Assembly (NCBI GenBank): GCA_013042925.1
Contig: JABDPH010000315.1
Span: 1-22,628 of the forward strand
Length of the DNA: 22,628 nt
DNA from: Eudoraea sp.
Lineage (GTDB): Bacteria; Bacteroidota; Bacteroidia; Flavobacteriales; Flavobacteriaceae
Direction: 5' to 3'
The translations under genes and the position numbers were made by a program. The stretch's first letter is position 1. The number at the start of each line of letters is the position of its first letter. This document shows, piece by piece, positions 15,646-22,438 of the stretch. The notes under the pieces are model-generated. The model was given only the letters and a program-made list of their open reading frames with translations. It was not told where the DNA came from and did not search any database.

Positions 15646-16266
15646 ATGAAAGGTTTTAGCAAAATTTATATATTACTCGCCTTCCTGACATGCAACCTAC
15701 ATTTTGCACAACAAGGTACCCAGCAGGAAGAATTGTCATTAGATGGTGGTACCATAGAAAGTCAATTTCAATATTTATACAAAAGATCGGGTAACTATAA
15801 TGCTGAAGGAAAAAGATATGAGGTAGTGCGCATTATAAACCTTGATAAGCTTAAGAAGAATGTCCTGGATTCCCTAAATGCTGCGAATAAAAAAGCCACT
15901 GAGCTAAAAAACACTATAAGTGGACAAGAAGCCTCTATCAGTTCACTTAATAGCAAGCTAAAGGAGACAACGGATAACCTTACTGCCGTTACCGAGGAGA
16001 AGGATAGTATGTCTTTGTTAGGCGCTCAGGTTTCTAAAGGAACTTATAATTTCATTCTGTGGACGGTAATAATTGGTTTACTCTTGTTATTCCTATTGTT
16101 TGTCTTTAAGTTCAGAAGAAGCAATATATTAACCCAGCAGGCGAAATCTAATTTAGCTGAACTGGAAACAGAGTACGAGGATCACAGGCGCAGGGCTTTG
16201 GAAAGAGAACAAAAGATAAGCAGGCAACTTCAGGACGAAATAAATAAATACAAAAAATCTAAATAA
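15646..16266 (+). CDS. Exported coiled-coil membrane protein of unknown function
   Basis: I do not recognise a characterised family. The 206 aa protein has a signal peptide (about 1-21, ending ...NLHFAQ), then a conserved-looking QEELSLDGGTIESQFQYLYK (24-43). A region rich in Asn, Lys, Glu and Ser with heptad-like spacing follows (about 66-125; LKNTISGQEASISSLNSKLK), likely coiled coil. One transmembrane helix (about 137-155, FILWTVIIGLLLLFLLFVF) leads to a basic cytoplasmic tail FKFRRS, with a second Glu/Arg-rich helix to the end. It would therefore face the periplasm, with a cytoplasmic coiled tail. Relatives near trmD are, as I recall, sometimes labelled tRNA methyltransferases by position; nothing in this sequence supports that. 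A terminator starts within its stop codon. Confidence 0.75.
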   Translation: MKGFSKIYILLAFLTCNLHFAQQGTQQEELSLDGGTIESQFQYLYKRSGNYNAEGKRYEVVRIINLDKLKKNVLDSLNAANKKATELKNTISGQEASISSLNSKLKETTDNLTAVTEEKDSMSLLGAQVSKGTYNFILWTVIIGLLLLFLLFVFKFRRSNILTQQAKSNLAELETEYEDHRRRALEREQKISRQLQDEINKYKKSK

Positions 16267-16294
16267 AAAAAAGCTCCTTTAGGGAGCTTTTTTT
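16266..16294 (+). terminator. Rho-independent terminator between the coiled-coil gene and GNAT
   Basis: A 12-base-pair perfect stem (16266-16277 with 16283-16294; core AAGCTCC/GGAGCTT) with a 5-base loop ends in seven T residues. The GNAT start codon is only 13 bases further on. Confidence 0.92.
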
Positions 16295-16307
16295 AGCATG
16301 CTGCATC

Positions 16308-16751
16308 ATGATCAATATAGTTCAGGCAAAAGAAGAACATATTCCCATTTTAATTCCACTTTTAGATAAATACAGAGTTTTCTATGGCCAGAGATCAGAT
16401 AAACAGGCGGCCCAAAGCTTTTTAGGAAATAGAATGAAAAATAAAGATTCTGTTATCTTTATAGCTTTTTATGAAGGTTCTCCGGCGGGTTTTACCCAAT
16501 TATATTCTTCTTTTTCCTCCGTAAGCCTTAAACCCATATTTATTTTAAATGATTTATATGTGTATCATGAATTTCGGAATAAAGGTATAGGCGAAGTATT
16601 ATTGAACTACGCCAAAGAATATTGCAAATTGCTGGAATATAAGGGATTGGCTCTGGAAACAGCAATAAACAATCCTGCACAAAAATTATATGAGAGGCTG
16701 GGTTGGAACAAAAACACCACTTCTCTTCACTATTTTTGGGAAGCTCAGTAG
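16308..16751 (+). CDS. GNAT-family N-acetyltransferase
   Basis: Acetyl-CoA-dependent acetyltransferase, 147 aa, single GNAT domain. Visible are the N-terminal helix pair (IPILIPLLDKYRVFYGQ), the strand/loop LYVYHEFRNKGIGEVLL with the acetyl-CoA loop RNKGIG (90-95), and the C-terminal LALETAINNPAQKLYERLGW, the usual end of small single-domain GNATs. The substrate is unknown; small-molecule amines and proteins are both possible. It starts 13 bases after a strong terminator, leaving no room for a normal promoter, and ends 30 bases before trmD, so it probably depends on read-through or on a promoter inside the upstream gene. Confidence 0.88.
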   Translation: MINIVQAKEEHIPILIPLLDKYRVFYGQRSDKQAAQSFLGNRMKNKDSVIFIAFYEGSPAGFTQLYSSFSSVSLKPIFILNDLYVYHEFRNKGIGEVLLNYAKEYCKLLEYKGLALETAINNPAQKLYERLGWNKNTTSLHYFWEAQ

Positions 16752-16781
16752 GTCCTACAAAATGAAATAAGGTTAAGGTTT

Positions 16782-17459
16782 ATGCGAATTGATATTATTA
16801 CCGTTTTACCGGAATTATTAAAAAGCCCCTTCGAGGCTTCTATATTGAAGCGTGCAATAGATAAGAAACTGGTTGAAATCCACCTGCATAACTTAAGGGA
16901 CTATACAGATAAAAGCTATAATCAGGTAGATGATTATCAATTTGGAGGCGGAGCAGGGATGGTTTTAATGATAGAGCCTATTGATAAATGCATTAGTTCT
17001 CTTAAAAAAGAACGTAATTATGACGAGATTATTTATATGACTCCTGATGGTGAGACCTTAAATCAAAAGACTTCAAATAGTCTATCCTTATTAAAAAACA
17101 TTATTATTCTCTGTGGTCATTATAAAGGAGTAGATCAAAGAGTCAGAGACAGCTTGATTACGAGAGAAATATCTATTGGCGACTACGTTCTATCAGGAGG
17201 TGAACTTGGAGCCGCAGTGCTCTGTGATTCTGTTATTCGTTTACTTCCAGGGGTTCTAAATGATGAAACTTCTGCCCTAACGGATACTTTTCAGGATAAT
17301 TTACTAGCACCACCCGTATACACAAGACCAAGGGAATATAAAGGCCTTGCAGTTCCTGATATTTTATTAAGTGGCAACTTTCCCGAAATAGAAAAGTGGC
17401 GGGAAGAACAAGCCATGAAAAGGACTGTTAAAAGCAGACCTGATTTATTAGAAGATTAA
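16782..17459 (+). CDS. trmD: tRNA (guanine-N1-)-methyltransferase TrmD
   Basis: Methylates N1 of G37, next to the anticodon, preventing +1 frameshifts. It has 225 aa, of the SPOUT trefoil-knot class. Signatures are the N-terminal [24 protein letters not shown] (50-61), the SAM-binding knot segments [12 protein letters not shown] (110-121) and [12 protein letters not shown] (130-141), and YTRPREYKG near 195. Asp172 in [11 protein letters not shown] corresponds to the catalytic aspartate region of E. coli TrmD. The late motif reads [11 protein letters not shown], with Phe where many enzymes have His; I do not expect loss of activity. It lies 30 bases after the GNAT gene, and rplS follows, the trmD-rplS order seen in many bacteria. 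Confidence 0.97.
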   Translation: MRIDIITVLPELLKSPFEASILKRAIDKKLVEIHLHNLRDYTDKSYNQVDDYQFGGGAGMVLMIEPIDKCISSLKKERNYDEIIYMTPDGETLNQKTSNSLSLLKNIIILCGHYKGVDQRVRDSLITREISIGDYVLSGGELGAAVLCDSVIRLLPGVLNDETSALTDTFQDNLLAPPVYTRPREYKGLAVPDILLSGNFPEIEKWREEQAMKRTVKSRPDLLED

Positions 17460-17496
17460 AAACTCATGGTTTTGCTTAAAAATTGCAAAAAATATC

Positions 17497-17526
17497 TTGT
17501 AAGTACTAATTTAAAGACTATTTTTG
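17497..17526 (+). promoter_or_regulatory. Promoter of rplS (-33 TTG and -7 element)
   Basis: TTG at 17497-17499 and TATTTTTG at 17519-17526 are separated by 19 bases, a complete match to the Bacteroidota housekeeping promoter layout. It is the best promoter in the window and shows rplS can be transcribed apart from trmD, with a leader of about 65 bases. Confidence 0.8.
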
Positions 17527-17596
17527 CAAACGATTTGAAATCAACCTCTGACGAAATACGTGAATGTTGTTTTCAGTTTATCCAAAAAAAAGATCA

Positions 17597-17947
17597 ATGG
17601 AATCCTTAATAACATTTGTTGAGAACGAATTTGTTCCAAAAAAAGAATTTCCACAATTCGCTTCAGGTGACACTATTACCGTTTACTACGAAATAAAGGA
17701 AGGTGAAAAAACACGTACTCAATTCTTTAAAGGTGTAGTTATACAAAGAAGAGGAACAGGTGCGACAGAAACATTTACAATTCGCAAAATGTCTGGTACT
17801 ATAGGTGTAGAAAGAATATTTCCAGTAAATATGCCGGCTTTGCAGAAAATTGAAATTAACAAAAAAGGTAAAGTACGAAGAGCTCGTATCTTTTACTTTA
17901 GAGGTCTTACAGGTAAGAAAGCGAGAATTAAAGAAATTCGGTCTTAA
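17597..17947 (+). CDS. rplS: 50S ribosomal protein bL19
   Basis: Structural protein of the large subunit at the interface with the 30S subunit. The 116 aa length is normal. The family core is clear: FASGDTITVYYEIKEG, QFFKGVVIQRRGTG, ETFTIRKMSGTIGVERIFPV, KGKVRRARIFYFRGLTGKKARIKE. The frame is open from an ATG at 17564, but the one at 17597 gives the family N terminus MESLITFVENEF, so the 11 extra residues are rejected. A strong promoter of its own lies 70 bases upstream, and the leader between could hold autoregulatory structure. It ends 18 bases before a bidirectional terminator. Confidence 0.98.
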   Translation: MESLITFVENEFVPKKEFPQFASGDTITVYYEIKEGEKTRTQFFKGVVIQRRGTGATETFTIRKMSGTIGVERIFPVNMPALQKIEINKKGKVRRARIFYFRGLTGKKARIKEIRS

Positions 17948-17965
17948 GAATTACTCAGCATAAAT

Positions 17966-17997
17966 AAAACCCTGATAATCAATTATCAGGGTTTTTT
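17966..17997. terminator. Bidirectional terminator between rplS and the ornithine aminotransferase gene
   Basis: A perfect 13-base-pair stem (17966-17978 with 17983-17995; core CCCTGATAA/TTATCAGGG) with loop TCAA has T6 on the plus side (17992-17997) and T4 on the minus side. It separates two convergent genes and should stop transcription from both. Confidence 0.93.
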
Positions 17998-18024
17998 ATT
18001 GAACTAAAATTGATAACTATATTT

Positions 18025-19311
18025 TTAAGCCATTTTCTTTTCAAAAGTCAAAATAGTTTTAAAAATAATAGAAACGCAATCTAAGAGTTGATCTTCTGTC
18101 ATAACCAATGGGGGCGCAAAACGAATAATATTCCCGTGGGTAGGTTTCGCGAGCAAGCCGTTTTCTTTTAATGCTACACATATATCCCAAGCAGTAGAGC
18201 TGTCTTCGTCATCATTTATCACAATTGCATTTAAAAGCCCTTTACCCCTAACTAGTCTAACTAGATTACTTTTTTCTATTAATTTTCTCATTTCAGATCG
18301 AAATAATTTCCCCAGATTATAAGCATTTTCCGCCAAATCTTCGTTTTTGACAACTTCAAGGGCGGCAATGGCCACTGCGCAGGCTAATGGGTTTCCACCG
18401 AAAGTAGAACCATGGTTACCGGGTCTTATGACATCCATAATATTATTATTGGCAAGCACAGCCGAAACCGGGAAAACACCTCCGGACAAAGCTTTACCTA
18501 AAATCAATATATCGGGTTTTACATCCGGGGTTCCGCTGCATAATTTATCTCTACAGGAGCAATTACCACAAGAGGCTAATAATCTCCCAGTTCTGGCGAC
18601 CCCGGTCTGCACTTCATCTGCAATGAACAAAACATTCTTTTGCCTGCACAGACTATGTGCTTCCTTGAGGTAGTCGTCCTCCGGAACATAAACACCGGCT
18701 TCTCCCTGAATAGGTTCAACCATAAATGCAGCAACATTCTTATCCTGCAAAGCCTCACTCAGTGCATTTATATCATTATATCTGATTGAGAAAATCCCAG
18801 GAGTAAACGGGCCAAAATTCTCTGTTGCCAATGGATCGTTGGAGGCAGAAATAATAGAAATCGTACGACCGTGAAAATTATTTTGACAAACAATTATTTT
18901 AGCCTGATTCACGTGAATCCCTTTTTTCTCATAACCCCATTTCCGGGCAAGCTTCATTGCTGTTTCTACAGCTTCTGCACCTGTATTCATTGGTAGTACA
19001 CGATCAAATCCAAAGTATTCTGTAATGTATTTTTCGTATTTCCCAAGCATATCATTATAAAATGCCCTGGACGTAAGTGTTAATTTTTCCGATTGTTCTT
19101 TTAAGGCAGAAATTATATGTGGATGACAATGACCTTGATTTACAGCTGAATATGCGGACAAAAAATCATAGTACTTTTTACCCTCTACATCCCAGACATA
19201 TACACCTTCTCCCCTGCTTAAAACAACTGGTAATGGATGATAATTTTGCGCTCCGTATTTTTCTTCCAATGCTATAGCATCCTGGGAAGATATCTTCTCT
19301 AAAACTGACAT
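18025..19311 (-). CDS. rocD: Ornithine--oxo-acid (delta) aminotransferase
   Basis: PLP enzyme that moves the delta-amino group of ornithine to 2-oxoglutarate, giving glutamate semialdehyde (arginine/proline interconversion). It has 428 aa. Class III aminotransferase marks are N109-TGAEA (PLP phosphate), the FHGRT block, D232 in FIADEVQTG (pairs with the pyridine nitrogen), the Schiff-base lysine K273 in LGKALSGG, and [11 protein letters not shown]. The N terminus [14 protein letters not shown] is typical of ornithine aminotransferase rather than acetylornithine aminotransferase. Between the PLP Asp and Lys is an inserted cysteine cluster, C248, C251, C253 and C258 ([11 protein letters not shown]), absent from human and Bacillus enzymes as I recall them. 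The gene is alone on its strand, ending at the shared terminator. Confidence 0.94.
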   Translation of the reverse strand: MSVLEKISSQDAIALEEKYGAQNYHPLPVVLSRGEGVYVWDVEGKKYYDFLSAYSAVNQGHCHPHIISALKEQSEKLTLTSRAFYNDMLGKYEKYITEYFGFDRVLPMNTGAEAVETAMKLARKWGYEKKGIHVNQAKIIVCQNNFHGRTISIISASNDPLATENFGPFTPGIFSIRYNDINALSEALQDKNVAAFMVEPIQGEAGVYVPEDDYLKEAHSLCRQKNVLFIADEVQTGVARTGRLLASCGNCSCRDKLCSGTPDVKPDILILGKALSGGVFPVSAVLANNNIMDVIRPGNHGSTFGGNPLACAVAIAALEVVKNEDLAENAYNLGKLFRSEMRKLIEKSNLVRLVRGKGLLNAIVINDDEDSSTAWDICVALKENGLLAKPTHGNIIRFAPPLVMTEDQLLDCVSIIFKTILTFEKKMA

Positions 19312-19435
19312 TTTCCTTACAATTTTGATAAAACTTTAGCTATTCCTTCTTTGGGAGAGAAATCATCCTATGCAGAGTAGCTAAATTACAAATTTTGACA
19401 CAAATTAGAAAATAAGCCTGTATTCCTTCTTTTAT

Positions 19436-19822
19436 TCAATTATCCGTCCTGCTAAGAGTTGCAATTTGCAATTCTAATCGTTTTAATTCACGTAGAATAT
19501 CATTCTTATCCATTTGCATCCAAACAAATAACTTAAGCATGCTCATTGCTATCATACTTAAAAAACCGGCAGATGCCCATTTTATAAGTTCATTGGTGCT
19601 GTCTGTACTAAAAAACTGGACTATACAATAAATGAATGCCATAAACATTAGCAAATGCACTACATTCATAATTGCTGCTAACCATCCCAACTTTCCCTTG
19701 TAGACTTCTCCTATTTTCCCTATCAGATTCTGTTCTTCCAGGTCATCGTAAAAAGCGGCTTCCTCCTTCGATAATGTCTCTTTGATTAGTTCATCAATCT
19801 TTTCTGTCTTCTTATCCATCAT
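19436..19822 (-). CDS. Two-helix membrane protein paired with the sigma factor (DUF6768-like)
   Basis: Small inner-membrane protein, 128 aa, resembling the DUF6768 family as I recall it. The N-terminal 44 residues are acidic and soluble (KIDELIKETLSKEEAAFYDD). Two transmembrane helices follow at about 45-71 (LGWLAAIMNVVHLLMFM) and 79-104 (WASAGFLSMIAMSMLKLF), then a cytoplasmic helical tail MDKNDILRELKRLELQIATL. There is no zinc-binding HxxxCxxC anti-sigma motif. The start ATG (ATGATG at 19822 or 19819) lies inside the end of the sigma-factor gene, overlapping by 11 bases, so the two are translationally coupled. Being the only partner of a sigma gene, it could be a membrane regulator of it, but no sequence hallmark shows this. 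Confidence 0.75.
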   Translation of the reverse strand: MMDKKTEKIDELIKETLSKEEAAFYDDLEEQNLIGKIGEVYKGKLGWLAAIMNVVHLLMFMAFIYCIVQFFSTDSTNELIKWASAGFLSMIAMSMLKLFVWMQMDKNDILRELKRLELQIATLSRTDN

Positions 19823-20360
19823 TTCTGTTTTTTAAAATTGTTTTTAATTTTTCACGAGCATGGTATAATCTCGATTTTATGGTTCCTTCCGATTTTTCTA
19901 AAATCTCACTTATCTCCCGAAGGGAATATTCTTCCAGATAAAACAACCTAAGAACAACTTGTTGATCCTGAGGCAATTTCTTAATAGCCTCATAAACTTT
20001 TACAAGATCAGCTTCTTTGTGTTCAAAAGCGTTATCGACCTTTGGCTGGTTATGGTATTCCCTTAATTTATCTCTGTCCCTATTATTCTTATTTAAATAG
20101 TCAATAGATTTTCTGGTGACTATTTGCATCGCCCAACTTCCAAAACTGTTAGGTTTTTTTAAGTAGGGTAGCTTTTTGATAATTATTCCCCAACTGTCCT
20201 GAACAATATCTTTGGCAAGATCTTTATCATATGTGAACCAATAGGCGTGACTGCACATTTTTGAATTATAACGATTCACTAATAAGGAAAATGCTTTCTT
20301 ATTTCCTGATCGATATTGTAAAACCAATAATCCTTCGAATATTTTTTTAGCGTTTCCCAT
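19812..20360 (-). CDS. ECF-type RNA polymerase sigma factor
   Basis: Sigma-70-family factor of the extracytoplasmic-function type, 182 aa. Region 2 (about 25-90) shows AFSLLVNRYN and DLAKDIVQDSWGIIIKKL, the core-binding and -10-reading helices. Region 4 (about 122-175) shows LPQDQQVVLRLFYLEEYSLREI and EGTIKSRLYHAREKL, the -35-binding helix-turn-helix. Regions 1 and 3 are absent, as expected. It overlaps the two-helix membrane protein gene by 11 bases and is divergent from rlmD across 117 bases that include a 9-base tandem repeat. No classical anti-sigma gene is present, nor the FecR/SusCD context common for flavobacterial ECF factors, so the signal and regulon are unknown. Confidence 0.92.
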   Translation of the reverse strand: MGNAKKIFEGLLVLQYRSGNKKAFSLLVNRYNSKMCSHAYWFTYDKDLAKDIVQDSWGIIIKKLPYLKKPNSFGSWAMQIVTRKSIDYLNKNNRDRDKLREYHNQPKVDNAFEHKEADLVKVYEAIKKLPQDQQVVLRLFYLEEYSLREISEILEKSEGTIKSRLYHAREKLKTILKNRNDG

Positions 20361-20431
20361 TTCTATTACTACAATAGAGACCGATTAATTTGAAAAAGGT
20401 TCAAATATTTTTGCCTTTTTATCTAATTCCT

Positions 20432-20452
20432 ATTAAAGATAAGATTAAAGAT
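20432..20452. repeat. Tandem 9-base repeat in the sigma/rlmD intergenic region
   Basis: ATTAAAGAT occurs twice (20432-20440 and 20444-20452) with a 3-base spacer, a 12-base period, just upstream of the rlmD -7 element. It may be a protein-binding site or part of the sigma-gene promoter. There is no evidence beyond the repeat and its position. Confidence 0.5.
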
Positions 20453-20465
20453 TCGCTGTAAATGG

Positions 20466-20474
20466 TATTTTTGC
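20466..20474 (+). promoter_or_regulatory. -7 promoter element directly before rlmD
   Basis: TATTTTTGC matches TAnnTTTG, with its last G (20473) five positions before the ATG at 20478. The transcript would start at or within a few bases of the start codon. The same sequence and spacing occur at ribD. A second TATTTTTGC lies at 20406-20414, without a well-placed -33 element. Confidence 0.6.
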
Positions 20475-20477
20475 GAC

Positions 20478-21902
20478 ATGAGAAAAAGAAGGGTTCGCCA
20501 GGTTTTTGAGAATATAGCGGTCACAGATGCGGGCGCCAAAGGAAAAACTATTGGTAAAGCCCCAGATGGCAGAATCATTTTCATCTCCAATGCGGTACCT
20601 GGAGATATTGTAGATGTACAAACTACAAAAAAAAGAAAGGCCTATTTTGAAGCTATAGCCACCACTTTTCACACCTTATCTGACAAGCGTACGACACCAG
20701 TGTGCGAACATTTTGGAATTTGCGGAGGATGTAAATGGCAACATATGGACTATCCGCACCAGCTGTATTACAAACAAAAAGAGGTTGAAAACAATTTAAG
20801 GCGAATCGGCCATCTGGAAATACCCGAAATTTTACCAATAATTGGGTCTGATCAAAAGTATTTTTACCGTAATAAAATGGAATTCTCATTTTCGGACAGC
20901 AGGTGGCTTACCCAGGAGGAGATTAATTCCAAAAGTGAAATAACAGATAAGAATGCCATTGGATTTCATATCCCGGGAATGTGGGATAAGATCCTGGACA
21001 TTAAAAAATGTCATTTACAAGCCGATCCTTCAAATGAAATTCGCCTGGAAATAAAAAAATATGCTCAGGCAAATGGACTTAGTTTTTTTAATCCCAGAAA
21101 TCAACGAGGGCTTTTGAGAACGCTGATGATAAGAACATCGTCTACGAAAGAAATCATGGTATTAATCCAATTTTATGATGATGACGAGGATAAAAGAATT
21201 GGACTTTTAAATCACCTGAAGAATACATTTCCACAAATTGATTCATTGTTATATGTTATTAATCGCAAAGGAAACGACACCATTTATGATCAGGAAGTAC
21301 ACTGTCATCACAGTAAAGATTTTATCTACGAACAAATGGAGAATCTTAAATTTAAGATAACTGCCAAGTCGTTTTATCAGACCAATTCTCAACAAGCCTA
21401 TGAACTTTATAAAGTGGTGAGAAAATTAGCAGGTTTGAAGAAAACAGAACTGGTCTATGACCTTTATACCGGTATAGGCACTATAGCGCAATTCATTGCC
21501 GCCGAAGCTAAAAAAGTAGTGGGAATCGAAGCAATTCCGGAAGCAATTTCAGCGGCCGAAACAAATGCTCAGGAGAACAACATTGACAATGTGAGCTTTT
21601 ACTCAGGCGATATGAAAAACATTCTGAACGATGAGTTTGTAGCCATTAATGGAAAACCAAACATTATAATTACCGACCCACCCAGAGACGGAATGCACAA
21701 AGATGTGGTGATGCAAATTCTCGAAATTGCACCAGAAAAAATTGTTTATGTTAGTTGTAATAGTGCTACGCAAGCAAGAGATCTGGAACTGATGAAAGAA
21801 GTATATCAAATAGAAATTATACAACCGGTAGATATGTTTCCACAAACACATCACGTGGAAAATGTTGTACTTTTGAAGAAACGGATCCATCAAAAAATAT
21901 AA
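20478..21902 (+). CDS. rlmD: 23S rRNA (uracil-C5)-methyltransferase RlmD (RumA family)
   Basis: Methylates C5 of a uridine in 23S rRNA (U1939 in E. coli) using SAM and a [4Fe-4S]-containing enzyme. It has 474 aa. The N-terminal TRAM domain (about 1-65) binds RNA. The iron-sulfur cysteines C76, C82, C85 (CEHFGICGGC) and C178 are all present. The methyltransferase domain has FYQTNSQQA (299-307), the SAM loop DLYTGIGT (328-335), DPPRDG (400-405), nucleophile C427 in YVSCNSATQARDL and the closing FPQTHHVE with the likely base E461. RumA-family paralogues (RlmC, RlmCD) also target U747, so the exact site is inferred. The ATG at 20478 is fixed by the adjoining promoter. Two envelope genes follow at short spacing. 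Confidence 0.93.
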   Translation: MRKRRVRQVFENIAVTDAGAKGKTIGKAPDGRIIFISNAVPGDIVDVQTTKKRKAYFEAIATTFHTLSDKRTTPVCEHFGICGGCKWQHMDYPHQLYYKQKEVENNLRRIGHLEIPEILPIIGSDQKYFYRNKMEFSFSDSRWLTQEEINSKSEITDKNAIGFHIPGMWDKILDIKKCHLQADPSNEIRLEIKKYAQANGLSFFNPRNQRGLLRTLMIRTSSTKEIMVLIQFYDDDEDKRIGLLNHLKNTFPQIDSLLYVINRKGNDTIYDQEVHCHHSKDFIYEQMENLKFKITAKSFYQTNSQQAYELYKVVRKLAGLKKTELVYDLYTGIGTIAQFIAAEAKKVVGIEAIPEAISAAETNAQENNIDNVSFYSGDMKNILNDEFVAINGKPNIIITDPPRDGMHKDVVMQILEIAPEKIVYVSCNSATQARDLELMKEVYQIEIIQPVDMFPQTHHVENVVLLKKRIHQKI

Positions 21903-21934
21903 TCAGATATATTTAAAAACTTTGCTAAATAAGT

Positions 21935-22438
21935 ATGGGAAAAATTAGGATTCTACTTGTGGTTATTTTGGTTTTTATTTCCTTTACCGGCTGCGAAAAA
22001 GATGATATCTGCGTGGATGGTGATACCCCACTTTTAATCATAAGATTTTATGATAATGAAAATCAAAGTGAATTAAAAGCTGTCCCAAATTTAAGAATTG
22101 TTGGTTTAGGGCAATCCTCCACCGTCGATACGTTTGCTGACAGAAGTTCTTCGGATTCTGTTGCGCTGCCATTAAGAATAAATGAAGTCAATACCGGTTT
22201 TATTTTTATTTCTGATTCAGCTGATGAAGATGACTTGGAAACAGGTAATATTGATACACTTAGTTTCGAATATAGCACACAGGAAATTTTTATATCGCGG
22301 GCCTGCGGTTATATTGCCAATTATGATGACTTAAGTGAATTGCTTAATTCTGACAGTGAAAACTGGATCCAAAACATAGAAATAGTTTCCCCATTAATAA
22401 AACAGCAAGACAGCGCCCATGTTAAGATATTTCATTAG
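21935..22438 (+). CDS. Small lipoprotein (DUF6452-like)
   Basis: Predicted lipoprotein, 167 aa, resembling the DUF6452 family as I recall it; no function is known. Residues 4-19 form a hydrophobic signal ending in a lipobox-like SFTGC, with C20 as the lipidated cysteine. The mature protein contains CEKDDICVDGDTPLLIIRF near the N terminus, so two cysteines (C20 lipidated and C26) plus one at about 124 (SRACGYI). The rest looks beta-rich, with a Ser/Asp-rich middle. It starts 32 bases after rlmD and its last 20 bases overlap the next gene, so the two envelope genes are probably coupled and co-transcribed with rlmD. Confidence 0.8.
   Translation: MGKIRILLVVILVFISFTGCEKDDICVDGDTPLLIIRFYDNENQSELKAVPNLRIVGLGQSSTVDTFADRSSSDSVALPLRINEVNTGFIFISDSADEDDLETGNIDTLSFEYSTQEIFISRACGYIANYDDLSELLNSDSENWIQNIEIVSPLIKQQDSAHVKIFH

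Noticed and set aside
17470..17490. TTTTGC/GCAAAA hairpin after trmD as a terminator
   Set aside because: The stem is only six mostly A-T pairs, with no T tract after it.
20445..20889. Minus-strand open frames opposite the rlmD 5' end
   Set aside because: They oppose conserved TRAM and iron-sulfur motif codons of rlmD, so they are shadows of the real gene.
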